A stretch of DNA of 64,000 nt from Streptococcaceae bacterium AF77-01CM03A (lineage in GTDB: Bacteria > Bacillota > Bacilli > Lactobacillales > Streptococcaceae): positions 1 to 64,000 of the forward strand of contig JAQDDS010000004.1 in assembly GCA_027665725.1 (NCBI GenBank), written 5' to 3'. A model generated the notes under the pieces. That model saw nothing but the letters and a program-made list of their open reading frames with translations. It was not told the origin of the DNA and did not search any database. The first letter of the stretch is position 1, and each line of letters begins with the position of its first letter. Below, in pieces: positions 10,176 through 18,917 of this stretch. A program made the translations under genes and the position numbers.

Positions 10176-11291
10176 TTATACGTTAAAGCGGAATTCCATG
10201 ATATCGCCATCTTGAACGACATAGTCTTTTCCTTCTTCACGCAAACGTCCAGCTTCTTTTACAGCCTTTTCAGATCCGTATTTAATCAAATCATCATAAG
10301 ACATAGTTACTGCACGAATAAAACCTTTTTCGAAGTCAGAGTGGATGATACCAGCTGCTTGAGGAGCTTTCATACCACGTTTAAAGGTCCAAGCACGAAC
10401 CTCTTTTTCACCAGCTGTGAAGTAAGTTCCAAGTCCAAGTAGATGGTAAGCAACACGCGTCAACTTATCCACACCTGATTCTGTCAAACCAATAGCTTCA
10501 AGAAACTCTTTTTTATCTTCATCGTCTAATTCAGAAATTTCTTCTTCAGCACGCGCAGAAATCACCACTACCTCTGCATTTTCTGTTTCTGCGAATTCAC
10601 GAATTTGCTTCACATAATCGATCGATTCTGGGTCTCCAACAACATCCTCATCCACATTCGCTACATAAAGAACTGGTTTCGTAGTCAAGAGGAAAAGACC
10701 TTTGACAACCTTTTGCTCTTCATCTGTAAATTCAATAGTACGAGCTGATTTACCGTCTTCAAGGACAGGTTTAATCTTTTGAAGAACATTAAATTCTGCA
10801 ACTGATTCTTTATCTTTTTGCGTACGCGCCATCTTTTCCACACGTGCATAGCGTTTATTAACAGATTCTAAGTCAGCAAGAATCAATTCTAGGTTAATGG
10901 TATCAATATCTGCTAATGGATCTACAAAAGCATCTTCACGTCCTTGCTCACGCATGACATTTTCATCATCAAAGGCACGAACCACATGGACAATAGCATC
11001 AACTTCACGGATATTGGCCAAGAATTTATTCCCAAGACCCTCTCCTTTTGACGCACCTTTTACAATCCCTGCAATATCTGTAAATTCAAAGGTTGTTGGA
11101 ACTGTCTTCTTAGGAGTAATCATTTCAGTTAATTTTTGTAGGCGTTCATCTGGAACTTCTACCATCCCGACGTTTGGGTCGATGGTTGCAAATGGATAGT
11201 TTGCAGCCTCTGCTCCTGCTTTGGTAATTGCATTAAATAGGGTTGATTTACCAACATTTGGTAAGCCAACGATACCTGCTGTTAAAGCCAT
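10176..11291 (-). CDS. ychF: Redox-regulated ATPase/GTPase YchF (Obg family)
   Basis: Universally conserved P-loop NTPase related to Obg that binds ribosomes and in several bacteria modulates stress tolerance. The 371-residue protein has G1 GLPNVGKST near residue 9, a switch region DIAGIV, and a C-terminal TGS-like domain ending MEFRFNV. YchF proteins prefer ATP because the guanine-specificity NKxD motif is changed; here the region reads ANVDED. It is a separate transcription unit from pth, with a hairpin between them. Confidence 0.95.
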   Translation of the reverse strand: MALTAGIVGLPNVGKSTLFNAITKAGAEAANYPFATIDPNVGMVEVPDERLQKLTEMITPKKTVPTTFEFTDIAGIVKGASKGEGLGNKFLANIREVDAIVHVVRAFDDENVMREQGREDAFVDPLADIDTINLELILADLESVNKRYARVEKMARTQKDKESVAEFNVLQKIKPVLEDGKSARTIEFTDEEQKVVKGLFLLTTKPVLYVANVDEDVVGDPESIDYVKQIREFAETENAEVVVISARAEEEISELDDEDKKEFLEAIGLTESGVDKLTRVAYHLLGLGTYFTAGEKEVRAWTFKRGMKAPQAAGIIHSDFEKGFIRAVTMSYDDLIKYGSEKAVKEAGRLREEGKDYVVQDGDIMEFRFNV

Positions 11292-11375
11292 AGTTTCTCA
11301 TTCTCCGTTCACATTTCAATCTTCAATATTATAACACAAAAAGGGAAAACTTGCTAACCCTCTAATTCAGTGTTA

Positions 11376-11570
11376 CTAATCTATGATTTTACTCATTTTT
11401 CTTTCAAAATCATAACGACTCATCATGACTACATGGTCACAGTTACTGCATTTTATTTTGATATCTGCACCTAGACGTGTAATTTCCCAACGATTAGCTT
11501 TTTTGCCTGTAGATTTGATTGTACAAGCATGTGGTTTTTTCATTTCAACATAATTTCCAACTTGATACAT
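11376..11570 (-). CDS. DUF951 small zinc-ribbon-like protein
   Basis: A 64-residue protein of the DUF951 family found between dnaN and ychF across Firmicutes. It has basic residues, a conserved PHAC segment, and a CSNC pair consistent with a metal or nucleic-acid site. SD GGAG precedes the ATG. An extended -10 (TGA TATAAT, minus strand, 11595-11600) lies upstream and gives it its own promoter directly after the dnaN terminator. The molecular function is not known. Confidence 0.85.
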   Translation of the reverse strand: MYQVGNYVEMKKPHACTIKSTGKKANRWEITRLGADIKIKCSNCDHVVMMSRYDFERKMSKIID

Positions 11571-11603
11571 ACTACTCTCCTTTTCATATTTCTGATTATA
11601 TCA

Positions 11604-11634
11604 TAAAAGAGGTGAGCTAGGCTCAACCTCTTTA
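11604..11634 (-). terminator. Terminator after dnaN
   Basis: The minus strand reads AAAGAGGT-GAGC, a 3-nt loop, then the complementary arm with one mismatch and CTCTTTT, just after the dnaN stop codon. The -10 of the DUF951 gene begins 4 bp further on, so termination and re-initiation are adjacent. Confidence 0.7.
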
Positions 11635-11636
11635 AC

Positions 11637-12773
11637 TTAATTTGTACGAACTGGTGTAATCAACTGCATAAAATCTTCATCTGTATCAGCTGGTACCAAG
11701 GTAAAGGGACGAACTGCTGAAATAAAGCTTATTGTTACCTTTTCACTATTCAAGGCTTTTAGTGCTTCAATCAAGTAGGTTGGGTTAAAGCTAATAGTCA
11801 AGTCTTCGCCGGATACAGCAATTGTATCAATTTCTTCGTCTACTTTACCAACTTCTGGAGAATTTACATGGGCTGTAACCACTCCTTGTTTGATTTCTAA
11901 TTTTACAGTACCATTTTGAGTAGCACTTGATAAGAGACGTGCACGTTCCATAGATTGACGTAGATTCACAACATCAAACGTTACTGTCGTATTAAAATCT
12001 GTAGGAATTAAGCGATCTGTATCAGGATAATTACCTTCTAAGAGACGTGTGTAGAAGCTAATATTTTCGCTTCTAAAAAGAATTTGGTTGTTTGCGAAGA
12101 AAATCTCTACTGTTTCAATATCGTCCGTAAAAACAGCTGAAAATTCGCGTAGAGAGCGACTTGGGATAACAACATCAAAATTATCACTATTTTTTTCAAG
12201 AGTTAATTTTTTCTGGCTGAGACGATGTGAGTCTGTTGCTACTGTTTTTAATTCTTGATGATTACTCAAAACAAAGTGAACACCAGTCAAGATTGGACGA
12301 CTTTCTTGTAAACTAGCAGCAAAAGCAGTTTCATTGATAATTTTCTTAAGAAGTTTTGTTTCAAGAACTAGAGGATTACTTGCTGAAATTTCCTGAATAC
12401 GTGGATACTGTTCGCTGTCTTTTCCTTTCAGAGTAATTTCTGATTTTCCACTTGTTAATACAATCTGATGCTGCTCAATCTCTTTGAAATCAAGAGTCAC
12501 ATCTGGAAGACTAGAAACAACATTGATAAAGAAAGAAGCTTCTAAAAGAATTGATCCTAAAGAGTTAATCAAAAGACCTGCATTTTCATCTTTTTGAGAA
12601 ATGAAATTCTCAATTGAAATTTGACCATTTGATCCAATTAAGGTAATTCCTTCGTTAGTCACATCAATTTTAATAGTTGATAAAACAGGAATAGCATTTT
12701 TTGAACTAATAGCACGTTTAGTAATATTTAATGATTGCAGGAATAAATTTTTATTAATAGAAAAATGAATCAT
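11637..12773 (-). CDS. dnaN: DNA polymerase III beta sliding clamp
   Basis: Homodimeric ring that tethers DNA polymerase to DNA. The 378-residue protein shows three repeated clamp folds, with conserved stretches such as SRPILTGVHF and the C-terminal family end LVPADTDEDFMQLITPVR. It lies 158 bp downstream of dnaA in the classic dnaA-dnaN order. SD AAAGGAGA lies before the ATG. The intervening gap holds DnaA boxes, so autoregulation by DnaA is likely. Confidence 0.97.
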   Translation of the reverse strand: MIHFSINKNLFLQSLNITKRAISSKNAIPVLSTIKIDVTNEGITLIGSNGQISIENFISQKDENAGLLINSLGSILLEASFFINVVSSLPDVTLDFKEIEQHQIVLTSGKSEITLKGKDSEQYPRIQEISASNPLVLETKLLKKIINETAFAASLQESRPILTGVHFVLSNHQELKTVATDSHRLSQKKLTLEKNSDNFDVVIPSRSLREFSAVFTDDIETVEIFFANNQILFRSENISFYTRLLEGNYPDTDRLIPTDFNTTVTFDVVNLRQSMERARLLSSATQNGTVKLEIKQGVVTAHVNSPEVGKVDEEIDTIAVSGEDLTISFNPTYLIEALKALNSEKVTISFISAVRPFTLVPADTDEDFMQLITPVRTN

Positions 12774-12836
12774 GGAATCTCCTTTATTTATTTTTATTAT
12801 TAGAAGGTTAATAGTAATAGTAGGCTGTGTGAAATC

Positions 12837-12929
12837 TGTGGAAAACCAAGTTTAGTTTAGAAAAATCAAGAAGTTATACTTGTTTAAAATTTGTGTATAA
12901 ATCAGTAAAATTTTAAACACTTATCCACA
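12837..12929. other. oriC part 1: DnaA boxes in the dnaA-dnaN gap
   Basis: The gap contains an exact box TTATCCACA (12921-12929), a one-mismatch box TGTGGAAAA-type (12837-12845), and TGTGTATAA (12892-12900), inside AT-rich DNA. With the dnaA upstream cluster this makes a bipartite origin as in other Firmicutes. Confidence 0.75.
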
Positions 12930-12931
12930 AG

Positions 12932-14290
12932 TTATTTGATTTTCTTTTTGATGGTTTCGATTTCTATACGTAATTTATCATCAGTTTCAATCATAGATTT
13001 GATTTTTGCATGAGCATGAATGACGGTTGTATGATCTTTACCACCAAATTCTTTCCCGATTTTTGGAAGACTATTATCAGTTAATTCTCTAGCTAGGTAC
13101 ATAGCAACTTGGCGAGCTAGAACAATATTCTGAACACGTCTAGTTCCCTTCATCTCCTTAACGCTCACATCATAAAATTTTCCGACTTCTTCTTGGATTT
13201 TTTCAATCGGAATGACAATCATGGTGCTGACGCTTTGTTTTCGAGCACGTATAGCTTCAGATGCAATATCAACAGTTATAGTGTTGATTTGTTTAACTTT
13301 AGCCATAAGACTAATGTCTTTGAGGGCACCTTCTAATTCACGTACATTTGAATCAAACTGGCCAGCCAAATATTCGATTGTGTCAGGTTGAAAATGATAA
13401 TCTAAATCCTCTGTTTTACTGTTTAAGATAGCGATACGAGTTTCGAAATCAGGTGGAGTAATATCCGTTGTTAATCCCCATGAGAAGCGCGTGACAAGTC
13501 GTTCAGGTAGGTTTTCTAGTTGTTCTGGCCTACGGTCACTCGTTAAAACAATCTGTTTATTATTACTGTGAAGTTTGTTAAATGTATTGAAAAATTCATC
13601 CTGAGTTTGTACTTTATTTCCACTAAGAGATTGAATGTCATCAATAAGAAGGAGATCTAGACTTCGATAGGTTTTTTTAAAATTATCCATATCATTGAGT
13701 CTTAAATGATCTAAAAATTCATTAATAAAACTTTCAGCAGGAATATATTTTACACGCGCATTAGGATTTTTTTTGAGAATTTCATTACCCAAAGCATTGA
13801 GCAAGTGAGTTTTCCCTAGACCAGGTCCTCCATATATAAACAGAGGATTATAAGTTAGTCCAGGGTCTTCCGAGACGGCTAAAGCAGCAGACTTAGCCCA
13901 AATATTTCCATCACCTTGGATAAAATTATCAAAAGTATAGATGTCTCTTAATCCTGTTTCTGAATAGGGTATAGATTTTTTAATTTCTTCCTGTTGATGA
14001 TTACTGTTTTCAATATTGCTTGCTATATCGGAGGTATTAGAATCTTCTTTAGTCAATACATATTGAGCTTTTATTTCAGTGTCATAGATTTGAAAACCGA
14101 CAGCTACAATAATATCATTGAGTTTTGTACTCCAAACCATTTCCATTTCAGATCTTGGCAAAAATATGGTAGCTACATTTCCCTCAACCTTTATTAATTC
14201 AGCAGGTGTTGCGTAGAAATCAAACATTGATCGTGTCAATCTCTCTTTAGCTAATTCTAAAATCTGATTCCAAAATTGTTTTTCTTTCAA
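12932..14290 (-). CDS. dnaA: Chromosomal replication initiator DnaA
   Basis: AAA+ initiator that binds DnaA boxes and melts oriC. It has an N-terminal DnaB-interacting domain, a variable linker (about 85-115), Walker [10 protein letters not shown], Walker B LLLIDDIQ, and a C-terminal DNA-binding domain with the signature [10 protein letters not shown]. There is no ATG near the N-terminus. Three consecutive TTG codons (14296, 14293, 14290) precede KEKQFWN; homologues begin at the third. GGAGG lies 9 nt upstream of that codon and 3 or 6 nt from the others. About 452 residues, normal length. Confidence 0.96.
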   Translation of the reverse strand: MKEKQFWNQILELAKERLTRSMFDFYATPAELIKVEGNVATIFLPRSEMEMVWSTKLNDIIVAVGFQIYDTEIKAQYVLTKEDSNTSDIASNIENSNHQQEEIKKSIPYSETGLRDIYTFDNFIQGDGNIWAKSAALAVSEDPGLTYNPLFIYGGPGLGKTHLLNALGNEILKKNPNARVKYIPAESFINEFLDHLRLNDMDNFKKTYRSLDLLLIDDIQSLSGNKVQTQDEFFNTFNKLHSNNKQIVLTSDRRPEQLENLPERLVTRFSWGLTTDITPPDFETRIAILNSKTEDLDYHFQPDTIEYLAGQFDSNVRELEGALKDISLMAKVKQINTITVDIASEAIRARKQSVSTMIVIPIEKIQEEVGKFYDVSVKEMKGTRRVQNIVLARQVAMYLARELTDNSLPKIGKEFGGKDHTTVIHAHAKIKSMIETDDKLRIEIETIKKKIK

Positions 14291-14354
14291 CAACAAACCC
14301 CTCCTTTTCTAAATGGTGTAATCTTAAACACTATTTTATCACATAGCAAGCAAT

Positions 14355-14470
14355 TTTTCCACAACTTGTGAAAAACAATCCACAATGTTTAAAAGATTTA
14401 TCCACAACTTGTGGATAAATTATCTTATTTTTGATTTAATAGACTTTTTCTATGATAATCCAGTGGATAA
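14355..14470. other. oriC part 2: DnaA-box cluster upstream of dnaA
   Basis: A perfect inverted pair TTATCCACA-N3-TGTGGATAA occupies 14398-14418. A degenerate pair with the same 3-bp spacing, TTTTCCACA-N3-TGTGAAAAA, occupies 14355-14375. There are further near matches at 14376-14384 and 14462-14470. AT-rich sequence (14418-14455) lies between boxes and could be the unwinding element. Placement next to dnaA and parB identifies the chromosomal origin. Confidence 0.85.
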
Positions 14471-14495
14471 GTATGTGAGTTGAGAAAAATAAAAT

Positions 14496-14517
14496 AACAG
14501 CCTTATCTCAGGCTGTT
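14496..14517 (-). terminator. Terminator overlapping the parB stop codon
   Basis: A 7-bp stem AACAGCC/GGCTGTT with an 8-nt loop that includes the parB stop codon. It is followed on the minus strand by ATTTTATTTTTC. It ends the htrA-parB transcript before oriC. Confidence 0.7.
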
Positions 14518-15267
14518 AATAAAACGTTGGTATTCTTCTTGATTATGAAAAGAGATAGTTATTTTTCCTGCCTCTTTTTTTTGAAGGAAGATTTGGACAT
14601 CTAATCCCAACAATTTTTTCAAATTTTCTTCTTCTTCTTTGATAAAGTGATCTTTTTCTTTGCTTTTCTTCTTCTTATTTTTTTCTTCTTTAAGTAGATA
14701 TTCCACCTGCCGAACCGATAAATCCTCTGTCTGAATACGATGGAGTAAATTTTTTTGTTCTTTCACAGGTAGTTGGATTAGCAGTCTAGCATGTGCTTGA
14801 GACAATTTTCCAGTTTCTACTTCTGTTAAAATAAAATCGGGAAGTGCTAGCAAGCGAACAAGATTAGTAATATAAGGGCGTGATTTCCCCATTTTTGTAG
14901 CAATATCTGCGTGAGTATATCCTTTATCAATTAAAGATTGATAAGCTTTTGCTTCTTCAATCGGATTTAAGTCTTCTCGTTGTAAATTTTCAATGATTGA
15001 GTGAACCATCATATCCTGATCAGAAAGTTTTTTGATAATTACAGGTACTTCTGAAAGTCCAGCTGCTATCGATGCCCGATACCGTCTTTCTCCAGCTAGG
15101 ATTTCATATCCGATAACTGGAGATTGACGAACGATAATGGGTTGAATTAAACCATTTTCTTTAATAGATTGGGCAAGTTCTTCTATTTTTTCTTTTGAAA
15201 ATTCTTTACGAGGTTGATAGGGATTTTTTTGAATATCACTGATACGAATTAATTTGAATTCTTCCAT
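14503..15267 (-). CDS. parB: Chromosome partitioning protein ParB (Spo0J)
   Basis: CTP-dependent clamp that loads at parS sites and recruits SMC. The 254-residue protein has the N-terminal ParB/Srx domain with NPYQPRK and GERRYRA, a central HTH (MGKSRPYITNLVRLL), and a lysine-rich linker before the dimerisation end. No parA is adjacent, which matches streptococci, where ParB acts without ParA. It is 56 bp downstream of htrA. Candidate parS sites occur at about 2.9, 23.2 and 33.5 kb. Confidence 0.95.
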   Translation of the reverse strand: MEEFKLIRISDIQKNPYQPRKEFSKEKIEELAQSIKENGLIQPIIVRQSPVIGYEILAGERRYRASIAAGLSEVPVIIKKLSDQDMMVHSIIENLQREDLNPIEEAKAYQSLIDKGYTHADIATKMGKSRPYITNLVRLLALPDFILTEVETGKLSQAHARLLIQLPVKEQKNLLHRIQTEDLSVRQVEYLLKEEKNKKKKSKEKDHFIKEEEENLKKLLGLDVQIFLQKKEAGKITISFHNQEEYQRFINSLR

Positions 15268-15323
15268 ATTTCTACAGTATCACATCTTTGATATTCTGTA
15301 AAGTAGGTTTACAAATCTGTAAA

Positions 15324-16508
15324 CTATTGATTTAAATCACTTGTACTCTTATCTAGTTTGATTGTAGTTTTTTCTTCTTTACCATTACGGTAATAAGTGA
15401 CAGTTATTTCATCTCCAATAGAGTGGCTATACAGAGCATTTTGCAATTCAGTAGTAGATGAAATCTTGGTATCATCTACTTTTGTGATGACATCATACTG
15501 TTGTAAATGTCCATTTGCAGGCATGTTCTTTTGAACAGAACGAACAGCTACACCAGAAGTAACGTTGTCAGGAAGTTTTAATTTTTGAAGGTCAGCTGTG
15601 CTAAGGTTTGTCAAATTAACCATGTGGATACCAAGAGCTGGTCGAGTTACTTTTCCATCTTTTTCCAACTGTTTGATAATATTCTTAACATCATTTGCAG
15701 GAATAGCAAAACCAAGACCTTCTACGGATGTTCCACCATTAGAGGCGATTTTACTTGATGTAATACCGATAACTTGTCCCTGGATATTAATCAAAGGACC
15801 TCCAGAGTTACCAGGGTTAATAGCTGTGTCTGTTTGGATGGCATTTGTTGAAATAGCTTGACCATCTTCAGATTTCAAAGAAACGTGTCTGTTCAAGCTT
15901 GATACAATACCTTGTGTAACTGTATTTGCATATTCTGAACCCAAAGGACTACCGATTGCGATAGCTGTTTCCCCAACAGATAATTGACTTGAGTCACCAA
16001 ACTCAGCTACTGTAGAGACCTTTTCTGAAGATATTTTTACTACTGCAATATCAGAATAGGTATCAGAACCAACAATTTCACCTGGTACTTTTGTTCCGTC
16101 AGCTAAACGAATGTCAAGTTTTTTAGCTCCATTAATAACGTGAGTATTGGTCACGAGGTAGGCATTATTATCATCTTTTTTATAGATAACCCCAGAACCT
16201 TCACTATTAACTTGTTCAGTATTCGAATCTGTATCAGTATCATCAGATCCAACAAAATTACTTTGAGAGTTTCCTGAATAAGTGATAATCGATACAACTG
16301 CATCTTTAACTTTATCTACAGCCTGTGTGGTAGAATTTTCATTTTTCGAAGCAGTCTGAGTGACCGCTGCACTATTTTGTTCTCCACTTCCTTGCTTTTG
16401 GTTGAATTGAAGAACAGCCAAACTTCCTAATAGACCACTAAAAAAGCTAATAAGAATAACTAGTAAAAGTTGTCCAATTGTTTTTGAAAACTTGTTTAAG
16501 TTTTTCAT
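15324..16508 (-). CDS. htrA: Serine protease HtrA/DegP
   Basis: Surface-anchored quality-control protease; in pneumococcus it degrades misfolded exported proteins and competence peptide. Counting from the preferred start MKNLNKFS (16508, GGAGG 5 nt upstream) it has 394 residues: TM anchor (about 13-34), a low-complexity linker, and a trypsin-like domain with H123 (NTHVINGA), D153 (YSDIAVV) and S235 (GNSGGPL). One C-terminal PDZ domain follows. An upstream in-frame start at 16520 lacks a suitable SD. The promoter has a CiaR box. Confidence 0.95.
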   Translation of the reverse strand: MKNLNKFSKTIGQLLLVILISFFSGLLGSLAVLQFNQKQGSGEQNSAAVTQTASKNENSTTQAVDKVKDAVVSIITYSGNSQSNFVGSDDTDTDSNTEQVNSEGSGVIYKKDDNNAYLVTNTHVINGAKKLDIRLADGTKVPGEIVGSDTYSDIAVVKISSEKVSTVAEFGDSSQLSVGETAIAIGSPLGSEYANTVTQGIVSSLNRHVSLKSEDGQAISTNAIQTDTAINPGNSGGPLINIQGQVIGITSSKIASNGGTSVEGLGFAIPANDVKNIIKQLEKDGKVTRPALGIHMVNLTNLSTADLQKLKLPDNVTSGVAVRSVQKNMPANGHLQQYDVITKVDDTKISSTTELQNALYSHSIGDEITVTYYRNGKEEKTTIKLDKSTSDLNQ

Positions 16509-16538
16509 AGAATCCTCCAAATTTGATTTATTAGTGAA

Positions 16539-16571
16539 AGTATAAAATTATTAACTTAATCCTAGCTTAAA
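16539..16571 (-). promoter_or_regulatory. htrA promoter with CiaR direct repeat
   Basis: The minus strand reads TTTAAG-CTAGG-ATTAAG (16555-16571), an exact fit to the CiaR box NTTAAG-N5-WTTAAG. TATACT (16539-16544) is the -10. The repeat covers the -35 position, which fits activation by CiaRH, as known for pneumococcal htrA. Confidence 0.8.
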
Positions 16572-16593
16572 AAAGTTTAAGTTTTTAACAATC

Positions 16594-16656
16594 TGTGGAT
16601 AACTGATTAAAACTTGTGAATTTATTGTGTTTTTTACCTTTTTCATTTGTGAATAA
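16594..16656. other. oriC-proximal DnaA boxes in the htrA/rlmH gap
   Basis: An exact DnaA box TGTGGATAA (16594-16602) and a one-mismatch TGTGAATAA (16648-16656) lie between divergent htrA and rlmH, with a further weak match TGTGAATAG at 16660-16668. Coding-strand bias flips at this gap. The boxes may be an outer part of oriC or may regulate either gene. Confidence 0.6.
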
Positions 16657-16677
16657 GATGTGAATAGAATGCGATTA

Positions 16678-16686
16678 TGATAAAAT
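16678..16686 (+). promoter_or_regulatory. Extended -10 promoter of rlmH, leaderless geometry
   Basis: TGATAAAAT (extended -10, hexamer TAAAAT at 16681-16686) lies 6 nt before the rlmH ATG at 16693. No Shine-Dalgarno fits between, so transcription is predicted to begin at or next to the start codon. Confidence 0.55.
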
Positions 16687-16692
16687 AGAAGC

Positions 16693-17172
16693 ATGAAAAT
16701 AAAAATTGTAACAGTTGGAAAACTAAAAGAAAAGTATCTCAAAGATGGAATCACGGAATATTCTAAGAGAATATCTCGATTTGCTGCCGTAGAAATGATT
16801 GAATTAGCTGATGAAAAGACACCAGATCGTGCCAGCGATTCAGAAAATGAAAAAATCTTGAATTTAGAGGGAAATCGAATTCTTTCCAAAATTGGGGATA
16901 GAGAATTTGTTGTTGTTTTAGCCATTGAAGGGAAAACCCTCTCTTCTGAAGAATTCAGTAAACAGTTAGAACAAGCATCTATTAATGGTTTTTCAACCTT
17001 AACCTTTGTTATCGGTGGAAGTTTAGGATTATCCAATGAAGTGAAAAAAAGAGCTAACCTATCAGTAAGTTTTGGCCGTTTAACTCTTCCACATCAATTA
17101 ATGCGTCTAGTTCTTGTAGAACAGATATACCGAGCCTTTACCATCCAACAAGGTTCTCCCTATCATAAATAG
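16693..17172 (+). CDS. rlmH: 23S rRNA pseudouridine-1915 N3-methyltransferase RlmH
   Basis: SPOUT-family methyltransferase acting on pseudouridine 1915 of helix 69 in the assembled ribosome. The 159-residue protein begins [15 protein letters not shown] and ends [19 protein letters not shown], both family hallmarks. The SAM-binding knot includes [10 protein letters not shown]. It is the first plus-strand gene right of the origin. A reverse-strand ORF covering 16551-17036 is a shadow. Confidence 0.96.
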   Translation: MKIKIVTVGKLKEKYLKDGITEYSKRISRFAAVEMIELADEKTPDRASDSENEKILNLEGNRILSKIGDREFVVVLAIEGKTLSSEEFSKQLEQASINGFSTLTFVIGGSLGLSNEVKKRANLSVSFGRLTLPHQLMRLVLVEQIYRAFTIQQGSPYHK

Positions 17173-17174
17173 GA

Positions 17175-17203
17175 TTGACTATTCTCAATTATTTTGATAA
17201 GAT
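17175..17203 (+). promoter_or_regulatory. Promoter of tRNA-Arg
   Basis: TTGACT (17175-17180), 17-bp spacer, TAAGAT (17198-17203) with an upstream TG making an extended -10. It sits 11 bp before the mature tRNA and directly after the rlmH stop codon. Confidence 0.65.
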
Positions 17204-17213
17204 AAACTAGTTA

Positions 17214-17287
17214 GGTCTCATAGCTCAGCTGGATAGAGCATTCGCCTTCTAAGCGAACGGTCGCAGGTTCGAATCCTGCTGGGATCA
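17214..17287 (+). tRNA. tRNA-Arg (anticodon TCT)
   Basis: A 74-nt cloverleaf: acceptor GGTCTCA/TGGGATC with two G-T wobbles, D arm GCTC/GAGC, anticodon stem TTCGC/GCGAA with loop CTTCTAA (anticodon TCT, reads AGA/AGG), and T arm GCAGG-TTCGAAT-CCTGC. CCA is not encoded. Its terminator and the comC promoter follow at once. Confidence 0.95.
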
Positions 17288-17300
17288 TATACTAGATTTA

Positions 17301-17325
17301 ACGCTGGGGAAACCCAGCGTTTTTT
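17301..17325 (+). terminator. Terminator after tRNA-Arg
   Basis: ACGCTGGG and CCCAGCGT form an 8-bp GC-rich stem with a short loop, followed by a T run (17320-17325). It lies 10 bp before the first ComE repeat and insulates comCDE from tRNA readthrough. Confidence 0.85.
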
Positions 17326-17335
17326 GTAAAAATTG

Positions 17336-17402
17336 ACAGTTCAGGTAAAAAAATGTGCAGTTGAGAATGAAATGTTTTAAAACAGACTCCGTTTTGTATA
17401 AT
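17336..17402 (+). promoter_or_regulatory. comCDE promoter with ComE-binding direct repeat
   Basis: Two imperfect 9-mers, ACAGTTCAG (17336-17344) and GCAGTTGAG (17357-17365), are spaced 12 bp apart, the arrangement known for ComE boxes. The -10 is TATAAT (17397-17402) with an upstream TG, and no good -35 is present, as expected for an activator-dependent promoter. Confidence 0.85.
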
Positions 17403-17451
17403 AGGCTTGTAAGTTAATTTACAAGAAAAAAACAATAAAGGAGAATTTAAT

Positions 17452-17577
17452 ATGGAAAAAACAGTTAAATTAGAGCAGTTCAAAAAACTTACAGAAAAAG
17501 AATTACAGGAAATCCAAGGCGGGGATAAAAGATTAACTTACTTTATTACTAATCTTTTTCCTAAAAGGAAAAAATAG
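17452..17577 (+). CDS. comC: Competence-stimulating peptide precursor ComC
   Basis: A 41-residue pheromone precursor. The leader MEKTVKLEQFKKLTEKELQ leads to the Gly-Gly site (residues 23-24), where ComAB cleaves during export. The mature CSP is predicted to be 17 residues, DKRLTYFITNLFPKRKK: acidic first residue, Arg at position 3, hydrophobic middle, basic tail, as in Mitis-group CSPs. It is not one of the pneumococcal CSP-1 or CSP-2 sequences. SD AAAGGAG precedes the ATG, and the gene sits 22 bp before comD. Confidence 0.93.
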   Translation: MEKTVKLEQFKKLTEKELQEIQGGDKRLTYFITNLFPKRKK

Positions 17578-17598
17578 AAAACATTATAGGGAGACATG

Positions 17599-18917
17599 AT
17601 GGATTTATTAAAAATATTCATAGTTATTCTTAATATTTTTATTCTAACAAATAGCTACAAACTAATTTGTAGAGCAACAAAAAAAGAAAGTTTTCTATTC
17701 ATAAGTTGGATTTTTATACTGCAGTCCGTAGTTGAAATTTTCTTTTATTTTGTTTTTTTACATGGGTTAGGTTTAGAAAAACTCATGTTTCCCTTTATTA
17801 TATATGTTTTTCTAAAAGGGATAAAAAAGTATAATAAGTACAAGGCTATTTTTATCAGTCTGCTATTTTCTTTATTATATCATAGCACTCATACTTTTTT
17901 ATCCGTAATCATATCCTCTATTACAGGTGATTCTTTTGTAACAAAATATGAAGATTTGTTTTTTGTAGTAGTTTTATTGCTGACTTATTTTGTAATAAAA
18001 AAAATTATTTTTTATTTTCACTTGGAGCTCAATTATTTTGATAAAGATTACCTCTATTCATTTTTAAAAAAAGTTATACTTGGTCTCTTTGTTTTACATA
18101 TTCTATTATTCATTTCAGATATGGTAAGTACTCATGCGCATTTTAATAGTTTTGGTAGTATTTTAGCAACAATTGTCTTTATTTGTTTATTACTAATTTT
18201 CTTTGCAATGAATGCCAATAAGGTTCAAGTTGAAAAAGAAATTGCCCTAAAACAGAAGAAATTTGAACAAGAACATTTACAGACCTATACAGATGAAATT
18301 GTTGGTTTGTACAATGAAATCCGTGGTTTTCGTCATGATTATGCAGGTATGCTTGTCAGTATGCAAATGGCTATTGACAGTAAAGATTTACAGGAAATTG
18401 ACAGAATTTACAATGAAGTCTTAGTAAAAGCTAATCAAAAATTACGTTCAGATAAGTATACATACTTTGATTTAAACAATATAGAAGACTCAGCTTTACG
18501 AAGTTTGATTGCTCAGTCTATTGTATATGCCAGAAATAATGACGTAGAGTTTACACTAGAGTAAAGGATATTATCACAAGGTTGTCAATTGATTTACTTG
18601 ATCTTGTGCGTATTATGAGTGTATTATTGAACAATGCTGTTGAAGGTGCTGCAGAAAGTTACTCGAAACAAATGGAGGTTGCAGTGATTAAGATGGATTT
18701 AGAAACAGTTATCGTGATTCAAAATTCATGTAAAATTACCATGATACCTTCAGAAGATTTGTTTGAACTAGGTTTTTCTACTAAAGGTAGAAATAGAGGA
18801 ATTGGACTTAATAATGTCAAAGAGATTTTGGATAAGTATGAAAATATCATTTTAGAAACAGAGATGGAAGATAGTACGTTTAGACAGATTATTAGATTTA
18901 AGAGAGAGTTTGAATGA
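17599..18917 (+). pseudogene. comD: Histidine kinase ComD, split by a one-base deletion
   Basis: CSP receptor kinase of the HPK10 class. The first frame (start MDLLKIF at 17599, SD GGGAG) carries about six TM segments and the phospho-acceptor H246 in FRHDYAGML, then stops at TAA 18562-18564. A second frame to 18917 carries the N box (LLNNAVEGA) and G box (GIGLNNVKEI). Pneumococcal ComD reads through this point with Val-Lys after FTLE; here GAG-TAAAG lacks one G, and restoring it gives about 439 residues. As written, the ATP-binding domain is lost. It may be a true mutation or a sequence error. Confidence 0.88.

Noticed and set aside
16551-17036. 161-codon minus-strand ORF over rlmH
   Set aside because: It is antisense to rlmH, which has full family similarity; no RBS and no conserved features.
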